From Lentisphaerota bacterium (GTDB lineage Bacteria > Verrucomicrobiota > Lentisphaeria > Victivallales > Victivallaceae), in the NCBI GenBank assembly GCA_015061725.1, contig SUVX01000025.1, forward strand, positions 1-46,135: a stretch of DNA of 46,135 nucleotides, read 5' to 3'. The notes under the pieces are model-generated. The model saw only the letters and a list, made by a program, of their open reading frames with translations. It ran no database searches and was not told where the DNA came from. Position 1 is the stretch's first letter. Every line of letters starts with the position of its first letter. Below, in pieces: positions 1-8,934 of the stretch. The translations under genes and the position numbers were made by a program.

Positions 1-920
1 CCCTGCGGAGTCATTTTGAGTAATGCACAGGCAAGAGACGGATCTGCCAAATGCCGCTTTTCAGCTTGCTTGATCCGGATTGATGAACGTGTTGCAGGGG
101 CAAAAGGCAACTGATTATCCAAAAGAAACATCCTGCGAAATACATCGAGATAGGCATGGATTGTATCTTCATCAATATTTTCCCCATCTACGCCGCTGAT
201 GTCTTTCCGCAAAACAGCCACACTTGCTATGGTACTTTCGTTGCGGGCTAATGATTTCAGCAGCAAGTGCATCTTCCGGACATCGCGTTTTACTTCATCA
301 AGTCGGTAAATATCATTTTCCAGAAGAGCTGTTATATATTCCTGTGCAATAATGGAGGCGTTTTTTACCGGAACACTCAAGTTGCCCGGCCATCCCCCGC
401 GAACAATCAATTCAGCCAAGTGCAGGAGAGTAACTTCACCATTCATGCAAGGGGTAAACTTGCCTTCGCAAAGTTCAGACAATGATACTTTTCCGGAAGA
501 GTCTCCTGATTCAAAAAGCGTCATCGGACGCATACGCAGTCTGGCGATCCGTCCGGCACCGCTATGCAGAATACCCTTACGGTTGGGTGTTGCTGAACCG
601 GTAAGAATAAATTGTCCTTTGGCATTGCGTTTGTCAACTTCAGATCTGACGGCATCCCAAAGCAAGGGAACTTCCTGCCATTCATCAAGCATTCTTGGGG
701 TAACTCCTGCTAAAACCGTTTCAGGAGCAAGTTCTGCCAAACGCTTGTTCTGGAAATTACCTTCGGCACTTCCAATCAAAAATTCGCTGTTACTGTGTTG
801 AGAGGATGTCCAGGTTTTTCCGCACCATTTGGGACCTTCTACAACAACAGCACCGGCGGCTGTCAAAAAATCATCAAGTCGTTTATCTATCAACCGTGGT
901 TTGTAATCTTTCCGTTTCAT
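1..920 (-). CDS. AAA_14/DUF4143-type ATPase, 3' end beyond window
   Basis: The reading frame is open from an ATG at 920 to the window edge, about 306 codons without a stop. A Shine-Dalgarno GAAAGGAG lies upstream. The protein begins MKRKDYKPRLIDKRLDDFL. It has a Walker A-like GPKWCGKT at about residues 34-41 and a Walker B-like RMLDEWQ, then ILTGSATP, and the later half follows the DUF4143 pattern (YITALLENDIYRLDEVKRD). This is the architecture of the AAA_14 plus DUF4143 family, abundant in anaerobes. Its members are predicted DNA-associated or toxin-linked ATPases with no settled function. The C-terminus is missing only because the window ends. Five 23-bp direct repeats lie just upstream (958-1072) and may regulate it. 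The family call is firm; the role is unknown. Confidence 0.85.
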   Translation of the reverse strand, partial: MKRKDYKPRLIDKRLDDFLTAAGAVVVEGPKWCGKTWTSSQHSNSEFLIGSAEGNFQNKRLAELAPETVLAGVTPRMLDEWQEVPLLWDAVRSEVDKRNAKGQFILTGSATPNRKGILHSGAGRIARLRMRPMTLFESGDSSGKVSLSELCEGKFTPCMNGEVTLLHLAELIVRGGWPGNLSVPVKNASIIAQEYITALLENDIYRLDEVKRDVRKMHLLLKSLARNESTIASVAVLRKDISGVDGENIDEDTIHAYLDVFRRMFLLDNQLPFAPATRSSIRIKQAEKRHLADPSLACALLKMTPQ

Positions 921-957
921 AATACCTTGCTCCTTTCTGAGTATAATATACATCAAT

Positions 958-1072
958 CGGTAATATTTTCAAATTTCATTCGGTTGAATTTTCAACTTTT
1001 GTTCGGTTGAATTTTCAACTTTTGTTCGGTTGAATTTCAAATATCTATCCGGTTAAATTTATCAAATATCAG
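958..1072. repeat. Five tandem 23-bp direct repeats with internal dyads
   Basis: Units start at 958, 981, 1004, 1027 and 1050. The units at 981 and 1004 are identical; the others are diverged. Each unit begins CGGT, and the intact ones contain GTTGAA-TT-TTCAAC, an inverted repeat with a 2-bp spacer. The array lies 38 bp upstream of the start codon of the ATPase gene on the minus strand, so it covers the expected promoter or operator region. The evenly spaced dyads look like cooperative binding sites for a protein, possibly the gene product. An iteron-like role is an alternative. Nothing in the window identifies the binding protein. Confidence 0.8.
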
Positions 1073-1085
1073 AAGCTGTGATAGA

Positions 1086-1279
1086 AAATTGTGCCATTCC
1101 ACATAAAAAACTATCCATAAAGAATTTATAATTAAATTATACGCTTTTTTCGGTTTTCCCGGACGCAAAAACAACCGCACGTCTTTTTTTCCGTTCCGCC
1201 CCCGATTCATAGGAGGTGGACGGAATAATTAAATCATAAAGGCTTGATTTATATACTGTTCCATAGAATGGCACCATTT
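1086..1279. mobile_element. MITE-like element with ~50-bp imperfect terminal inverted repeats
   Basis: The left arm starts AAAATTGTGCCATTC (about 1086) and runs through an AT-rich stretch to about 1136. The reverse complement of 1228-1279 reads AAAATGGTGCCATTC and then a closely similar AT-rich stretch. The arms enclose about 90 bp with no coding capacity. The element is therefore a small non-autonomous inverted-repeat element of about 190 bp. Its right arm directly abuts the remnant of an IS256-type transposase. A third arm of the same family occurs at 9148-9205, abutting the other IS256 remnant. No target duplication was recognised. Confidence 0.6.
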
Positions 1280-1608
1280 TTGTTGGGTGAAAATCAGAAC
1301 AAACAATGGTTTGGAACGAATCATGAAAGAGATCCGGCGACGAACAAGGGGTGTTGGCAGTTTCCCGGATGGTTATTCTGCGATGATGTTAGTTGGAGCA
1401 AGATTAAGGCATATTTCCACAACAAAATGGGGAAGTCAGTATCTTTGCACTTGCAAAATTTACGAATATGGTGTAATTTAATGGAGGTAACAGGCTCCGC
1501 CTACACAAAACGACCTGCTCCTCCGGAGCTTCTTGGACGGTCGTTTTGTTACGGTTGCGCCTAAAGCACGTGGGATAATCAATCTAAAATGTGCGCAAAA
1601 CTTCGGAC
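1280..1608 (+). pseudogene. Right-half remnant of an IS256-family insertion sequence
   Basis: Positions 1287-1481 encode TNNGLERIMKEIRRRTRGVG, then SFPDGYSAMMLVGARLRHIS and TTKWGSQY. This is the characteristic C-terminal end of IS256-family (mutator-type DDE) transposases. The N-terminal and catalytic parts are absent. After the stop, an untranslated tail runs to 1586-1608, whose reverse complement GTCCGAAGTTTTGCGCACAT resembles the left terminal repeat seen at 8935-8957 (GTCCGGTAGATTGCGCACAT). The 5' side is cut by the inverted-repeat element ending at 1279. This is clearly non-functional for transposition on its own. Confidence 0.75.
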
Positions 1609-1644
1609 ACTACCGCTGTTTTTTATTTCCGCGAATCGGATTGT

Positions 1645-2457
1645 TTAATAGACAAAGTCGTTTTTGTAGCCGTCGCAGAGAATTTTTCTCTTGATGGTTC
1701 CGCCGACCATGAATTCTTCACGCCGCATAGTTTTTACATGTCCATCGTAAAAGGAAAAGTTGATGGCAGGTCCCATGTGGTAATATTTGTTTTCGGCATT
1801 GTCGGTCGTCGGACTGCTTGCTCCGCCGTGGCGCAGTGCCATGCAGTCTCCGCTGGAGTTGTTCAGCGCGGCGGTTCCCTGCGCCTGCTTGTGACCGGAG
1901 TCCATAAGCACCGCACAGGCGGTTGCCTGAGTGATCTGAGATTCCTTGTGCATCGGATTGGTCGTGGTGTTGGACGGGAATCCCGCAAGCAGACGGTTCA
2001 CTTCATAGTGTCCGAACATGAAGCGCGATTCACTCTTATCCCCCAGCGGCGTCGATTCTGAAGGACATTCAAAAACTTTTAATTTCTGTTTCGTGTTGAA
2101 TGAATAAAGTCCGATAGACCCTTTCCCCTCGGGAATACCGTAGATTTGAACCGCCAGCACTCCAGGCCATGCCCACGCTGAAGCGATACTGGAGGGATTG
2201 TCCCGAACAGATGCAGGCAGAACCCAGCCGTCATTGTCGCCGGCGTACTGGATATAAAGCTGTGTCAGCTGACGCAGATTGCTGGTACAGGATTTATCCC
2301 GGGCAGTTGAACGCGCCCTCTGGAGCGCAGGCATAAGCATCGCCGCCAAAATAGCAATGATTGCAATCACAACCAGCAGTTCAATCAGCGTGAATGCTGT
2401 GCGCAAGGTGGTGTTGTTTTTTACGGTCAAAAGGTTCTGAGCGTGGAATTCTGTCAT
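1645..2457 (-). CDS. Prepilin-type N-terminal cleavage/methylation protein (pseudopilin), operon 1
   Basis: The 270-residue protein has a short basic leader ending [21 protein letters not shown] at about residues 20-40. This is the prepilin peptidase site followed by the hydrophobic helix of type II secretion/type IV pilus pseudopilins. The C-terminal part has SFYDGHVK, the DGH motif of the Lentisphaerota/Planctomycetota pseudopilin group. Cysteines occur in the globular domain ([11 protein letters not shown]). The start has a strong AAAGGAG site. It is the last gene of an operon, 27 bp after the secreted GH42-like gene. Family members are cleaved, inserted in the inner membrane and assembled; their individual functions are unknown. 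Its place in a glycosidase operon suggests a substrate-specific envelope role, which is inference. Confidence 0.9.
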   Translation of the reverse strand: MTEFHAQNLLTVKNNTTLRTAFTLIELLVVIAIIAILAAMLMPALQRARSTARDKSCTSNLRQLTQLYIQYAGDNDGWVLPASVRDNPSSIASAWAWPGVLAVQIYGIPEGKGSIGLYSFNTKQKLKVFECPSESTPLGDKSESRFMFGHYEVNRLLAGFPSNTTTNPMHKESQITQATACAVLMDSGHKQAQGTAALNNSSGDCMALRHGGASSPTTDNAENKYYHMGPAINFSFYDGHVKTMRREEFMVGGTIKRKILCDGYKNDFVY

Positions 2458-2484
2458 TTTTACGATCTCCTTTATAGCTGAAAA

Positions 2485-5154
2485 TTACTGCAATTTGAAC
2501 AACCAGGTCTGTGCATCATCTGCGGCGAGTTTAATAACAGGCGCATTGTATTTTCTGCCGCTGAAAAGTTCCGTGAGAGTACCGGATTTTTCAGGCAATG
2601 TCAGCGTGTGAGCGCCTTTTGTTCCGGTATGGAACATCAAGAGATTTCCATGTCTTCTCAAATAGCTGCCAGGTTTCGTATAAGCGTGTACGCCGACAGC
2701 TTTGAGCAGAGCGTTCCATTGAGCTCCGGTATTCGGCACAACCGGCACAAAGACAGACTTTGACTTGTCGGACAAAGTTTTGCAGACTGCTCCGGAAGGC
2801 AGTTTTTTCACATTCTTTTCCAGACAGCGGACTTTGGGCGATACACCGGAACCGACGAGTCTGATGCCGGTCAGTTCCGACATTGCTGAATCGGAAAAGC
2901 CTTTTTCCGTCACACTGCCCGGAGCCGTGAGCCAGATCGCTGTAACGCCGGGAGTACGGACTTTTTGCAAAATGGCTTTGCGCTCATTCCTGTCAGGAGA
3001 AAAGATATTTAAAAATATCACATGAGAATATTTCTGTCCGGATGCGAGAAAATCCTGTAAAGTCATGCTGTCAAAGGGGATGCCTGAACGGTAGATAGAT
3101 TGCAGAACTTCATAGGTCCAGTAGTTCTGTCTGCCGCTCTCTCCGGTTCTGCCGCTGCGGCGGAAACGCTCTCTGTAATCGATGACAAGAGCGCAGGCGT
3201 TGCCGGAATAACGCGCCGGAGTTCCGGCTTTTTTCAGGACGGCAAGGGATTCTTTTATGCTTGCCAGCACTTCCGGATGGTCAAAGGTGTGCGGTCTGCG
3301 TCCGATCTGGGAAGATGCGTCATTAATCTGCAGTCCGCTGCCATTGAAAAGCATGTTGCAGAAATTACGCCGGGTCACCATGCGGGACTCCACTGCCGTT
3401 TGAGCGGCATATTTCTTTTCGCTGGGACCGTAATACTGCAGAAGATGATGGTAACGGGTATCGTCTTCAATAATGGAAAGTTTTCCGTATCTGCGGTGGG
3501 TGGAGGGTACTGCCCGGTGGGTGAAACTGCCTCCGGCACGGCGGACTTCCGGCGTGTAGGTCGCAGGGTCGCTTGCAAAATCGATCAGGGGGGAACCTAT
3601 GACTTTATCAAGCAGCACATTGGCGCCCTCCGGCGGCTGGGGCGCAAAAACGTAGCCGTAGTAGGCGCCGCACAGTCTGCCGGGAAGTTCCTTTTTGACC
3701 TGTTTTGCCATGCCCAGCAGAAGATCGGCATTGACTTCCGCAAGGCATGTGTAAAAATCAATGGATTTTCTGCTTTTTGACGGATCAAGGATGAAACCGG
3801 GGGCATTGCGTTCTTTCCATGACGGCGCTGCGGCTGTTTCAAAAGAAACTTTGTCGTCGTTCCACGCCTGACGGAGTGCGGAAACATTTTTGTATTTGTT
3901 TTTCAGCCAGATACGGAATTTTTTTGCCATGACTTCAGAGGAATCCGGCCCCTGGTGATAACCGTAATAATGCCATTCGGTGTAAACGCCGAAACTCAAT
4001 CTGACCGAGAAGATCCTGTTGCTCCACGGTTTGTTTTTGATGTATTCGCAGAGAGCGTGGAGACTTTCACGCACATACTCACGGTATTTCTCCGAGGCGG
4101 GAGAGGGACGTTCCGGTCTGCCGGTGCGTTCTTCCCGCAGCTTGCCCCGGGTTTCCACAGGACCGGTGGCGAACTGAATGATCTCCCCGGGATTCTCTTT
4201 GCACCAGCGGCTGGATCTGCCGAAAATAATATTGAGTTCAAGCTGTCCATCAGGGACCAGATGCAGCATTCTCCGGATCTTCGTATCCAGATTTTCAAAG
4301 TCAAAGCCTTTAGCCTTACCCAGATAAGCGTGTTCATCCGAATGGTAGACATGAAAGAGTTTTACACCTGTTTCAGCAATTCTTGCCACAAAAGAGCGGT
4401 TGTATTCGTCATCGCCCTCGACCAGGGCAAAAACAGGATCATAAATTTTGCCGCCGATGGAAATTTTAGGCTGATTACCCTGATAAACGATCTTTGCCTG
4501 CGGCGGAGGAGTTTTCAGGACTTCAGGAGTAAGTTCCGTACTGGACTTCAGCTCTTGAGCAATACGGGCGGATTCTTCCGGAGAGGCAAAGAGCTGCACC
4601 ATTTTGTGATGACGCGCCCACGGCATGGATAACACATCTCCCTGATCCAGAGAACTTTTCCACTTTGAATCATCAAATCCGGGTTTTTCCCAGCCCGGTG
4701 CGGCAGAAGCAGAAGATTTGATGTCAGGCACACTGTGCAGATAAAACTTTTTGCCTGATACAAGGGTCATCTCGCCGTAAAAGATCATTCCGGCATAGGC
4801 GTAAGTATTGACATTTTTGAAAGCAAGAAGATTTTTTCCCGGTTTGAGCTGAGAGGGAATTTTTCTTGGATGAAGTTTTTTGCCGTTCAGAAAAGCTTCG
4901 CCCGTATCATCAAAGTAAACTCTGAAAATACCGTTTTTGACAGGCTCCGGCACATTGAATTCATATCTGAAATAACTGACCGCATGGTCGGCAACTTTCT
5001 GATCTTTGTTCCACAGCATCCGTGATTTGGATGCCGGTCGCTGATGGATCTTTGCCTGCGGATGGACCTGCCAGGCGGCATGGCTGCTCAAAAGCAGCAG
5101 TAAGGCAGGCAGGATCAGCGAACTTTTGAAAACCGTACAACAACTTTTTTTCAT
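2485..5154 (-). CDS. Secreted GH42-like glycoside hydrolase (beta-galactosidase type)
   Basis: The start is taken at the ATG at 5154 (MKKSCCTVFKSSLILPALLL), with GGAG 7-10 bp upstream, rather than a longer frame that has no ribosome site. The 889-residue protein has a signal peptide to about residue 27 and a beta-sandwich-like N-terminal part (residues 30-190). A TIM-barrel domain follows, with SFGVYTEWHYYGYHQ near residue 395 and then FRIWLKNKYKNVSALRQAWN, which is typical of GH42-type enzymes. The acid/base candidate is the Glu of YTEW. The nucleophile candidate is the Glu of SIIEDDTRYHH near residue 563. A GATase-like domain and a small C-terminal beta domain follow. It is predicted to cleave beta-galactosides or related substrates in the periplasm. 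It sits between the GH36-like gene and the pseudopilin gene. Substrate is not certain. Confidence 0.8.
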   Translation of the reverse strand: MKKSCCTVFKSSLILPALLLLLSSHAAWQVHPQAKIHQRPASKSRMLWNKDQKVADHAVSYFRYEFNVPEPVKNGIFRVYFDDTGEAFLNGKKLHPRKIPSQLKPGKNLLAFKNVNTYAYAGMIFYGEMTLVSGKKFYLHSVPDIKSSASAAPGWEKPGFDDSKWKSSLDQGDVLSMPWARHHKMVQLFASPEESARIAQELKSSTELTPEVLKTPPPQAKIVYQGNQPKISIGGKIYDPVFALVEGDDEYNRSFVARIAETGVKLFHVYHSDEHAYLGKAKGFDFENLDTKIRRMLHLVPDGQLELNIIFGRSSRWCKENPGEIIQFATGPVETRGKLREERTGRPERPSPASEKYREYVRESLHALCEYIKNKPWSNRIFSVRLSFGVYTEWHYYGYHQGPDSSEVMAKKFRIWLKNKYKNVSALRQAWNDDKVSFETAAAPSWKERNAPGFILDPSKSRKSIDFYTCLAEVNADLLLGMAKQVKKELPGRLCGAYYGYVFAPQPPEGANVLLDKVIGSPLIDFASDPATYTPEVRRAGGSFTHRAVPSTHRRYGKLSIIEDDTRYHHLLQYYGPSEKKYAAQTAVESRMVTRRNFCNMLFNGSGLQINDASSQIGRRPHTFDHPEVLASIKESLAVLKKAGTPARYSGNACALVIDYRERFRRSGRTGESGRQNYWTYEVLQSIYRSGIPFDSMTLQDFLASGQKYSHVIFLNIFSPDRNERKAILQKVRTPGVTAIWLTAPGSVTEKGFSDSAMSELTGIRLVGSGVSPKVRCLEKNVKKLPSGAVCKTLSDKSKSVFVPVVPNTGAQWNALLKAVGVHAYTKPGSYLRRHGNLLMFHTGTKGAHTLTLPEKSGTLTELFSGRKYNAPVIKLAADDAQTWLFKLQ

Positions 5155-5177
5155 GTTTTTTCTCCTGTTATATATTT

Positions 5178-7640
5178 TTACCATATACGGATATTTCTCG
5201 GGAAACCATCGGGATGCGGCAGCGGCAGGCACCACGCATTTTCAAATTTGACCGGTGTTTCTTCAGGGGAACGTGCAGGAGCCTCGTATCCTGAAACCCA
5301 AAGTTCCATATCTTCAGCGTTTATTGCGGCGCCCTCTGTGACAAGTTTGCAGAAAACCTCTCCGCCCTGCGGCAGATCGGCGGCAAAGTAACGGGCATCA
5401 CGGACGGGGAAAGCATCCGGATTTTTGGCTTCTCCGCAGCCGGGCTTGCCGTAGGGGATCTCCGCAACCGGCACAGCGTAGGAACTGGCATTGCAGGAGG
5501 CAAAGCGCGAGGTGAAAAGCAAGGGCTTGATTTTTTCCTGATTTTTTCCGGTGATTTTAAACAGCAGTTTGAAGTCCCGCATGCGCCAGGGAACCTGAAG
5601 TCCGAAAGAAAAGACGGAGCGGTCTTCTTCATGCTGTTCTTTCTGATGTATGATCTTCAGTTCCGGGATCTGATGGATCACCTTTACATCTGTTCTGGCT
5701 GAAGCGGGCAGATAACACGCATAACTGTTATCCTCGATCGGCATCAGCTGACAGGGGTAAGGCAGTTCTTTTTCCGGAATACTGGCACAACTGTACAACA
5801 CTTTGACTTCATGAGGGGCAAAAACGATTTTTTCTCCGGCACGGAACTTTTGACAGCAGGGATACAGCTGAATGTAAAAGGCGTGATCTTCAGCAAGTTT
5901 ATGTTCTTGCGGCAAAGGAGAACTGTTCCGCAGACCAATCAGCGTATTGCCGTCTTTTCCCGGATGGTTGAAACCGTAAATACCGCCCCGGACCGGATTG
6001 TCTCCTGTCATAAAAGAACGGTCTGTAATCAGCAGGGAGGTATGTGTTCTCAGGACTTGAAGTACCCGTTTAAGGATCTTTACCTGCCAGTCCTCGAGAG
6101 ATTCCGGCATCAGAGTCAGCTGGTGATAAGAGGTTCCCCGCATGATCGCCCAGATACAGGTGTTGCTCCAGACTCCGGGAGATTCCTGAAAGGGATTGCG
6201 AAGCGAATGGGAAAACTCGTGATTATCCAGCACATCAAGCGGAAAAATTGAATGATCTCTGACAAACACACACCAGTACATCAGATCACGGTGATTGGTG
6301 GAGCTGTCCCGCTGATTGAGCGCCGGAAAATCCGCATATTCACAATCTCCGCCGTCGGGCAGAGACAGGTGACTGCTCAGCGGCAGGTGCCAGGGAGAGG
6401 GCCAGCGGCCGTTCCGGGTCATCGTTTGGGGATTTTTTTCCCGCAGGGCGCGGTTGATATCTGCCATGATATTGATGACGGCTTCACGCACATGATCTCT
6501 TGTGGGATATATTTTGTCAAACTCCGGAGACGTTGCACATTCATTATCCCAATCCACTTTGAAGTGGCAGACTTCATAGGGGGGTGAAGCCAGTTCCAAT
6601 GCCCGGTCAGTCAACTCTTTTTTCAGTTTTTCATCCAGCATGACGCCGTAATTATCTCCGGAATAATGCGAGCTTACACCGGAACCTACGGCGATTCCCT
6701 GAGAACGCAGATAATCAGGCGCAATGCCGATTGCTCCGTTGGGAGAGACCCAGAGGGATAAATCAATACCGGAGGCTCTGAGCTTTTCTCCGAAAGAAAT
6801 CAATGCTTTTTCGCTGCCGTAGGACTCTTTGGCACGCAGAATGCTGTTTCTCTCCTGCCATCCGGCATCCAGAGTGAAGATATCCGGGTGCAGATCAAGT
6901 TTGTTGAAAGCGTCAAGCAGACTGATGTAACTGTCTTCTGTAACTTTGTACTCCATGTTTCCTGCGTAGGGGTCGCTCCAGAAGGTGCAGAAGGCGATCA
7001 GCGGGGACTTCAAAACCGGCAGACGGATGGTACTCAAATAGTCGAAGAAATCTTTTTTCGGGGTATTGCTCAAACCTGTGACAGCGCGTACTCCGGTGAT
7101 TTTTCTTTCCGTCCAAACGGGAAAATGCCTCAACTGCCACTCGGTTGAGTTGTCATCCTGTGACACGATTGTATTGAACGCTGCCGGATGCTCCAAGCCT
7201 GTGAAAAAATCTGTTCCCATCAGCGGATAACCGCATCCGGGGACGATGCCGTGCCCCTCTTCATCGCTCTGTTCGCTTTTGTTTTTGCTGACGGAACACT
7301 TGTATCCGCACTCCTTCAGACCGGAAACAAACTGTTTTTGATGATCCACCTCCAGATAATCCGGCGTCGGCAGATCTTTTTCGGAGACAACTTCGACCTG
7401 TTTGAAAAAACAGTTGGAGTCTCCGGGCGTGATGGTTACGGTGAATTTGCAGCCCTCATCAACAAATTCCGCCCGGTACGAACCATCCGGCATTTGACGG
7501 ATGGGACCCGCCGGTGTTCCGGCTTCAATCCGTTTGCCGCAAATTGAAACAGCCACTGCCGGAAAGTCAAAGCTTCGGCTGTTTCCGGAGGGGGATGTTA
7601 CAGTAAATTGATGATCTTGAAAAGAAATTTTCATAAACAA
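5178..7640 (-). CDS. GH36-like (clan GH-D) alpha-galactosidase-type hydrolase
   Basis: The protein has about 820 residues and no signal peptide, so it is cytoplasmic. The N-terminal beta domain is followed by a TIM barrel with FTLDAGWQ, then LSLWVSPNGAIG and CHFKVDWDNE near residue 365. The Asp of KVDWD matches the GH36/GH27 nucleophile position. MTRNGRWPSPWHLPL and the later SYHQLTLMPESLEDWQ match a group often annotated as alpha-galactosidase-like. Two starts are possible: TTG at 7640, with AAAGGAG at the ideal 8-bp spacing, and ATG at 7634, with 14 bp. The gene follows the regulator by 24 bp and precedes the GH42-like gene by 23 bp. It probably removes alpha-linked galactose from imported oligosaccharides. 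The activity is inferred from the fold. Confidence 0.75.
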   Translation of the reverse strand: MFMKISFQDHQFTVTSPSGNSRSFDFPAVAVSICGKRIEAGTPAGPIRQMPDGSYRAEFVDEGCKFTVTITPGDSNCFFKQVEVVSEKDLPTPDYLEVDHQKQFVSGLKECGYKCSVSKNKSEQSDEEGHGIVPGCGYPLMGTDFFTGLEHPAAFNTIVSQDDNSTEWQLRHFPVWTERKITGVRAVTGLSNTPKKDFFDYLSTIRLPVLKSPLIAFCTFWSDPYAGNMEYKVTEDSYISLLDAFNKLDLHPDIFTLDAGWQERNSILRAKESYGSEKALISFGEKLRASGIDLSLWVSPNGAIGIAPDYLRSQGIAVGSGVSSHYSGDNYGVMLDEKLKKELTDRALELASPPYEVCHFKVDWDNECATSPEFDKIYPTRDHVREAVINIMADINRALREKNPQTMTRNGRWPSPWHLPLSSHLSLPDGGDCEYADFPALNQRDSSTNHRDLMYWCVFVRDHSIFPLDVLDNHEFSHSLRNPFQESPGVWSNTCIWAIMRGTSYHQLTLMPESLEDWQVKILKRVLQVLRTHTSLLITDRSFMTGDNPVRGGIYGFNHPGKDGNTLIGLRNSSPLPQEHKLAEDHAFYIQLYPCCQKFRAGEKIVFAPHEVKVLYSCASIPEKELPYPCQLMPIEDNSYACYLPASARTDVKVIHQIPELKIIHQKEQHEEDRSVFSFGLQVPWRMRDFKLLFKITGKNQEKIKPLLFTSRFASCNASSYAVPVAEIPYGKPGCGEAKNPDAFPVRDARYFAADLPQGGEVFCKLVTEGAAINAEDMELWVSGYEAPARSPEETPVKFENAWCLPLPHPDGFPRNIRIW

Positions 7641-7664
7641 CGTGGCAACTCCTTTGAAATTATC

Positions 7665-8732
7665 CTAAACAGTTTCTCCAAAAACAAAATCCATCGGTAT
7701 TTCATGGATTTGATAATGGGTATCATTGGAAAGCAGCAGCCGGGCGGCTGTTTTCCCCAGCTGTTCCGGCAGAACAGAAAGACAGCACAATGCCGGAGAA
7801 AAATCCGTGGCAATGCGTGTTCCGTAAAAGCCGGTGACGCCGATTTGTTCCGGAACTTTCAAGTTTTCCTCTTCAAGGAACTCCAGAATTTTTCTTGCGG
7901 AGTAGTCATTGGGAGAAAGAATGGCTGTTCTTCTGCCGGACAGCTGTTTCAGCGCATGGCGTAAAAGTTCACCCTGTCTGACCGGAGAGATGGCATTGAA
8001 TTGCGGAATACTCACCGTTTTTTCAGTTTGGGCAAGTTCCCGGAAAAACATCTGCTGCTGCAGGCACTCATCCCGCAGAATTTCATTGTTTTCGCAGCAG
8101 ATAAAGGCATCGTATCCCAGACGTTTAAGTGTTTTGTAAAGAAAATGGTAACCGGGGAGTGTATTTAATACCACCGAGTGGACATTGGACAGCTGGCTTT
8201 TTCTGCCGATGACGACCACGGGCAGGCGGGTTTTGAAGATGATCTCTTCAATGATTTTATCCGGAATAAAATAATCGGCAACAAAGCCGATATTCTGTTT
8301 TGGCAGCATCAGAGCTTCTTCAAGTACGGCAGAAAAATCTGTTGTCTGCGAGCGGATGATATGCGCCGGACTTGCACAAAAATAGGTTCCGACAGAGGAT
8401 AAACCGATTTCATCCATGATACCTGAAATGATCCTGTTCCCATAAAATTCAGGACCTTTGGTGGAAATGTATCTGAAAAGAAAAGTCAGAAAGCGGCAGG
8501 CGTTTTTTTGCGTATCTTCTTTACGGGCAACTGAATAATTTTTTCCGGGTTTGTGCAGCAGTATGCCTTTTTGAACAAGATGTTTCAAGGCATGGATCGC
8601 AGTGAGCTGACTGACTTCAAATCTCTCAGCCAATTCCCTTGATGAGGGAATTGGCATTCCGGGAACAAGTTCTCCCGACTTGATGTCGGCACAAATTTTT
8701 TCTGCAATCATTCTATAATAAAATTTTGCCAT
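7665..8732 (-). CDS. GntR-type HTH / LacI-type sugar-sensing transcriptional regulator, operon 1
   Basis: The N-terminal 70 residues form a GntR winged helix (MIAEKICADIKSGELVPGMP, then IPSSRELAERFEVSQLTAIH). A LacI/periplasmic-binding-like sensor domain of about 270 residues follows (VAVKE-less core; AILSPNDYSARKILEFLEEE; PEQIGVTGFYG). This GntR-head/LacI-body form is common for local sugar regulators. The ATG at 8732 was chosen because the AAAGGTG ribosome site overlaps the alternative GTG at 8741. It is the first gene of operon 1, so it is probably autoregulatory and controls the GH36-like, GH42-like and pseudopilin genes. The ligand is probably a galactoside, by inference from the enzymes. 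A promoter lies at 8793-8821. Confidence 0.88.
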   Translation of the reverse strand: MAKFYYRMIAEKICADIKSGELVPGMPIPSSRELAERFEVSQLTAIHALKHLVQKGILLHKPGKNYSVARKEDTQKNACRFLTFLFRYISTKGPEFYGNRIISGIMDEIGLSSVGTYFCASPAHIIRSQTTDFSAVLEEALMLPKQNIGFVADYFIPDKIIEEIIFKTRLPVVVIGRKSQLSNVHSVVLNTLPGYHFLYKTLKRLGYDAFICCENNEILRDECLQQQMFFRELAQTEKTVSIPQFNAISPVRQGELLRHALKQLSGRRTAILSPNDYSARKILEFLEEENLKVPEQIGVTGFYGTRIATDFSPALCCLSVLPEQLGKTAARLLLSNDTHYQIHEIPMDFVFGETV

Positions 8733-8792
8733 CTGGAACACCTTTCAGCTCAGCTTCTCCGCTGAAAACAGATTTTTTACCCTTACGGCCTT

Positions 8793-8821
8793 AATATAGT
8801 ATAAATTTTTTTGATTTACAA
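8793..8821 (-). promoter_or_regulatory. Sigma-70-like promoter of sugar operon 1
   Basis: Read on the minus strand: -35 TTGTAA (8821-8816), a 17-bp spacer, and -10 TATATT (8798-8793). This sits about 60 bp upstream of the regulator start codon. The same TATATT with a 17-bp spacer recurs upstream of several other operons in the window. Confidence 0.6.
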
Positions 8822-8934
8822 ACAGCCGGATGGATACAAGTTTAATAAAATTATTTTTTCATGTATTCAGAAACAGTATTTGTTGAAAAAATATATATCA
8901 ACTGATATAGTTTTTTAGGTGAATTTTCGATAAC

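Noticed and set aside
352..801. Plus-strand 149-codon frame near the left edge
   Set aside because: It is the shadow of the minus-strand AAA_14/DUF4143 gene, which has Walker motifs and a good ribosome site.
958..1072. CRISPR array
   Set aside because: Units are contiguous 23-bp repeats without unique spacers, and there are no cas genes in the window.
3100..4632. Plus-strand open frames antisense to the GH42-like gene
   Set aside because: They show low-complexity translations and no family resemblance, while the minus-strand frame has GH42 motifs throughout.
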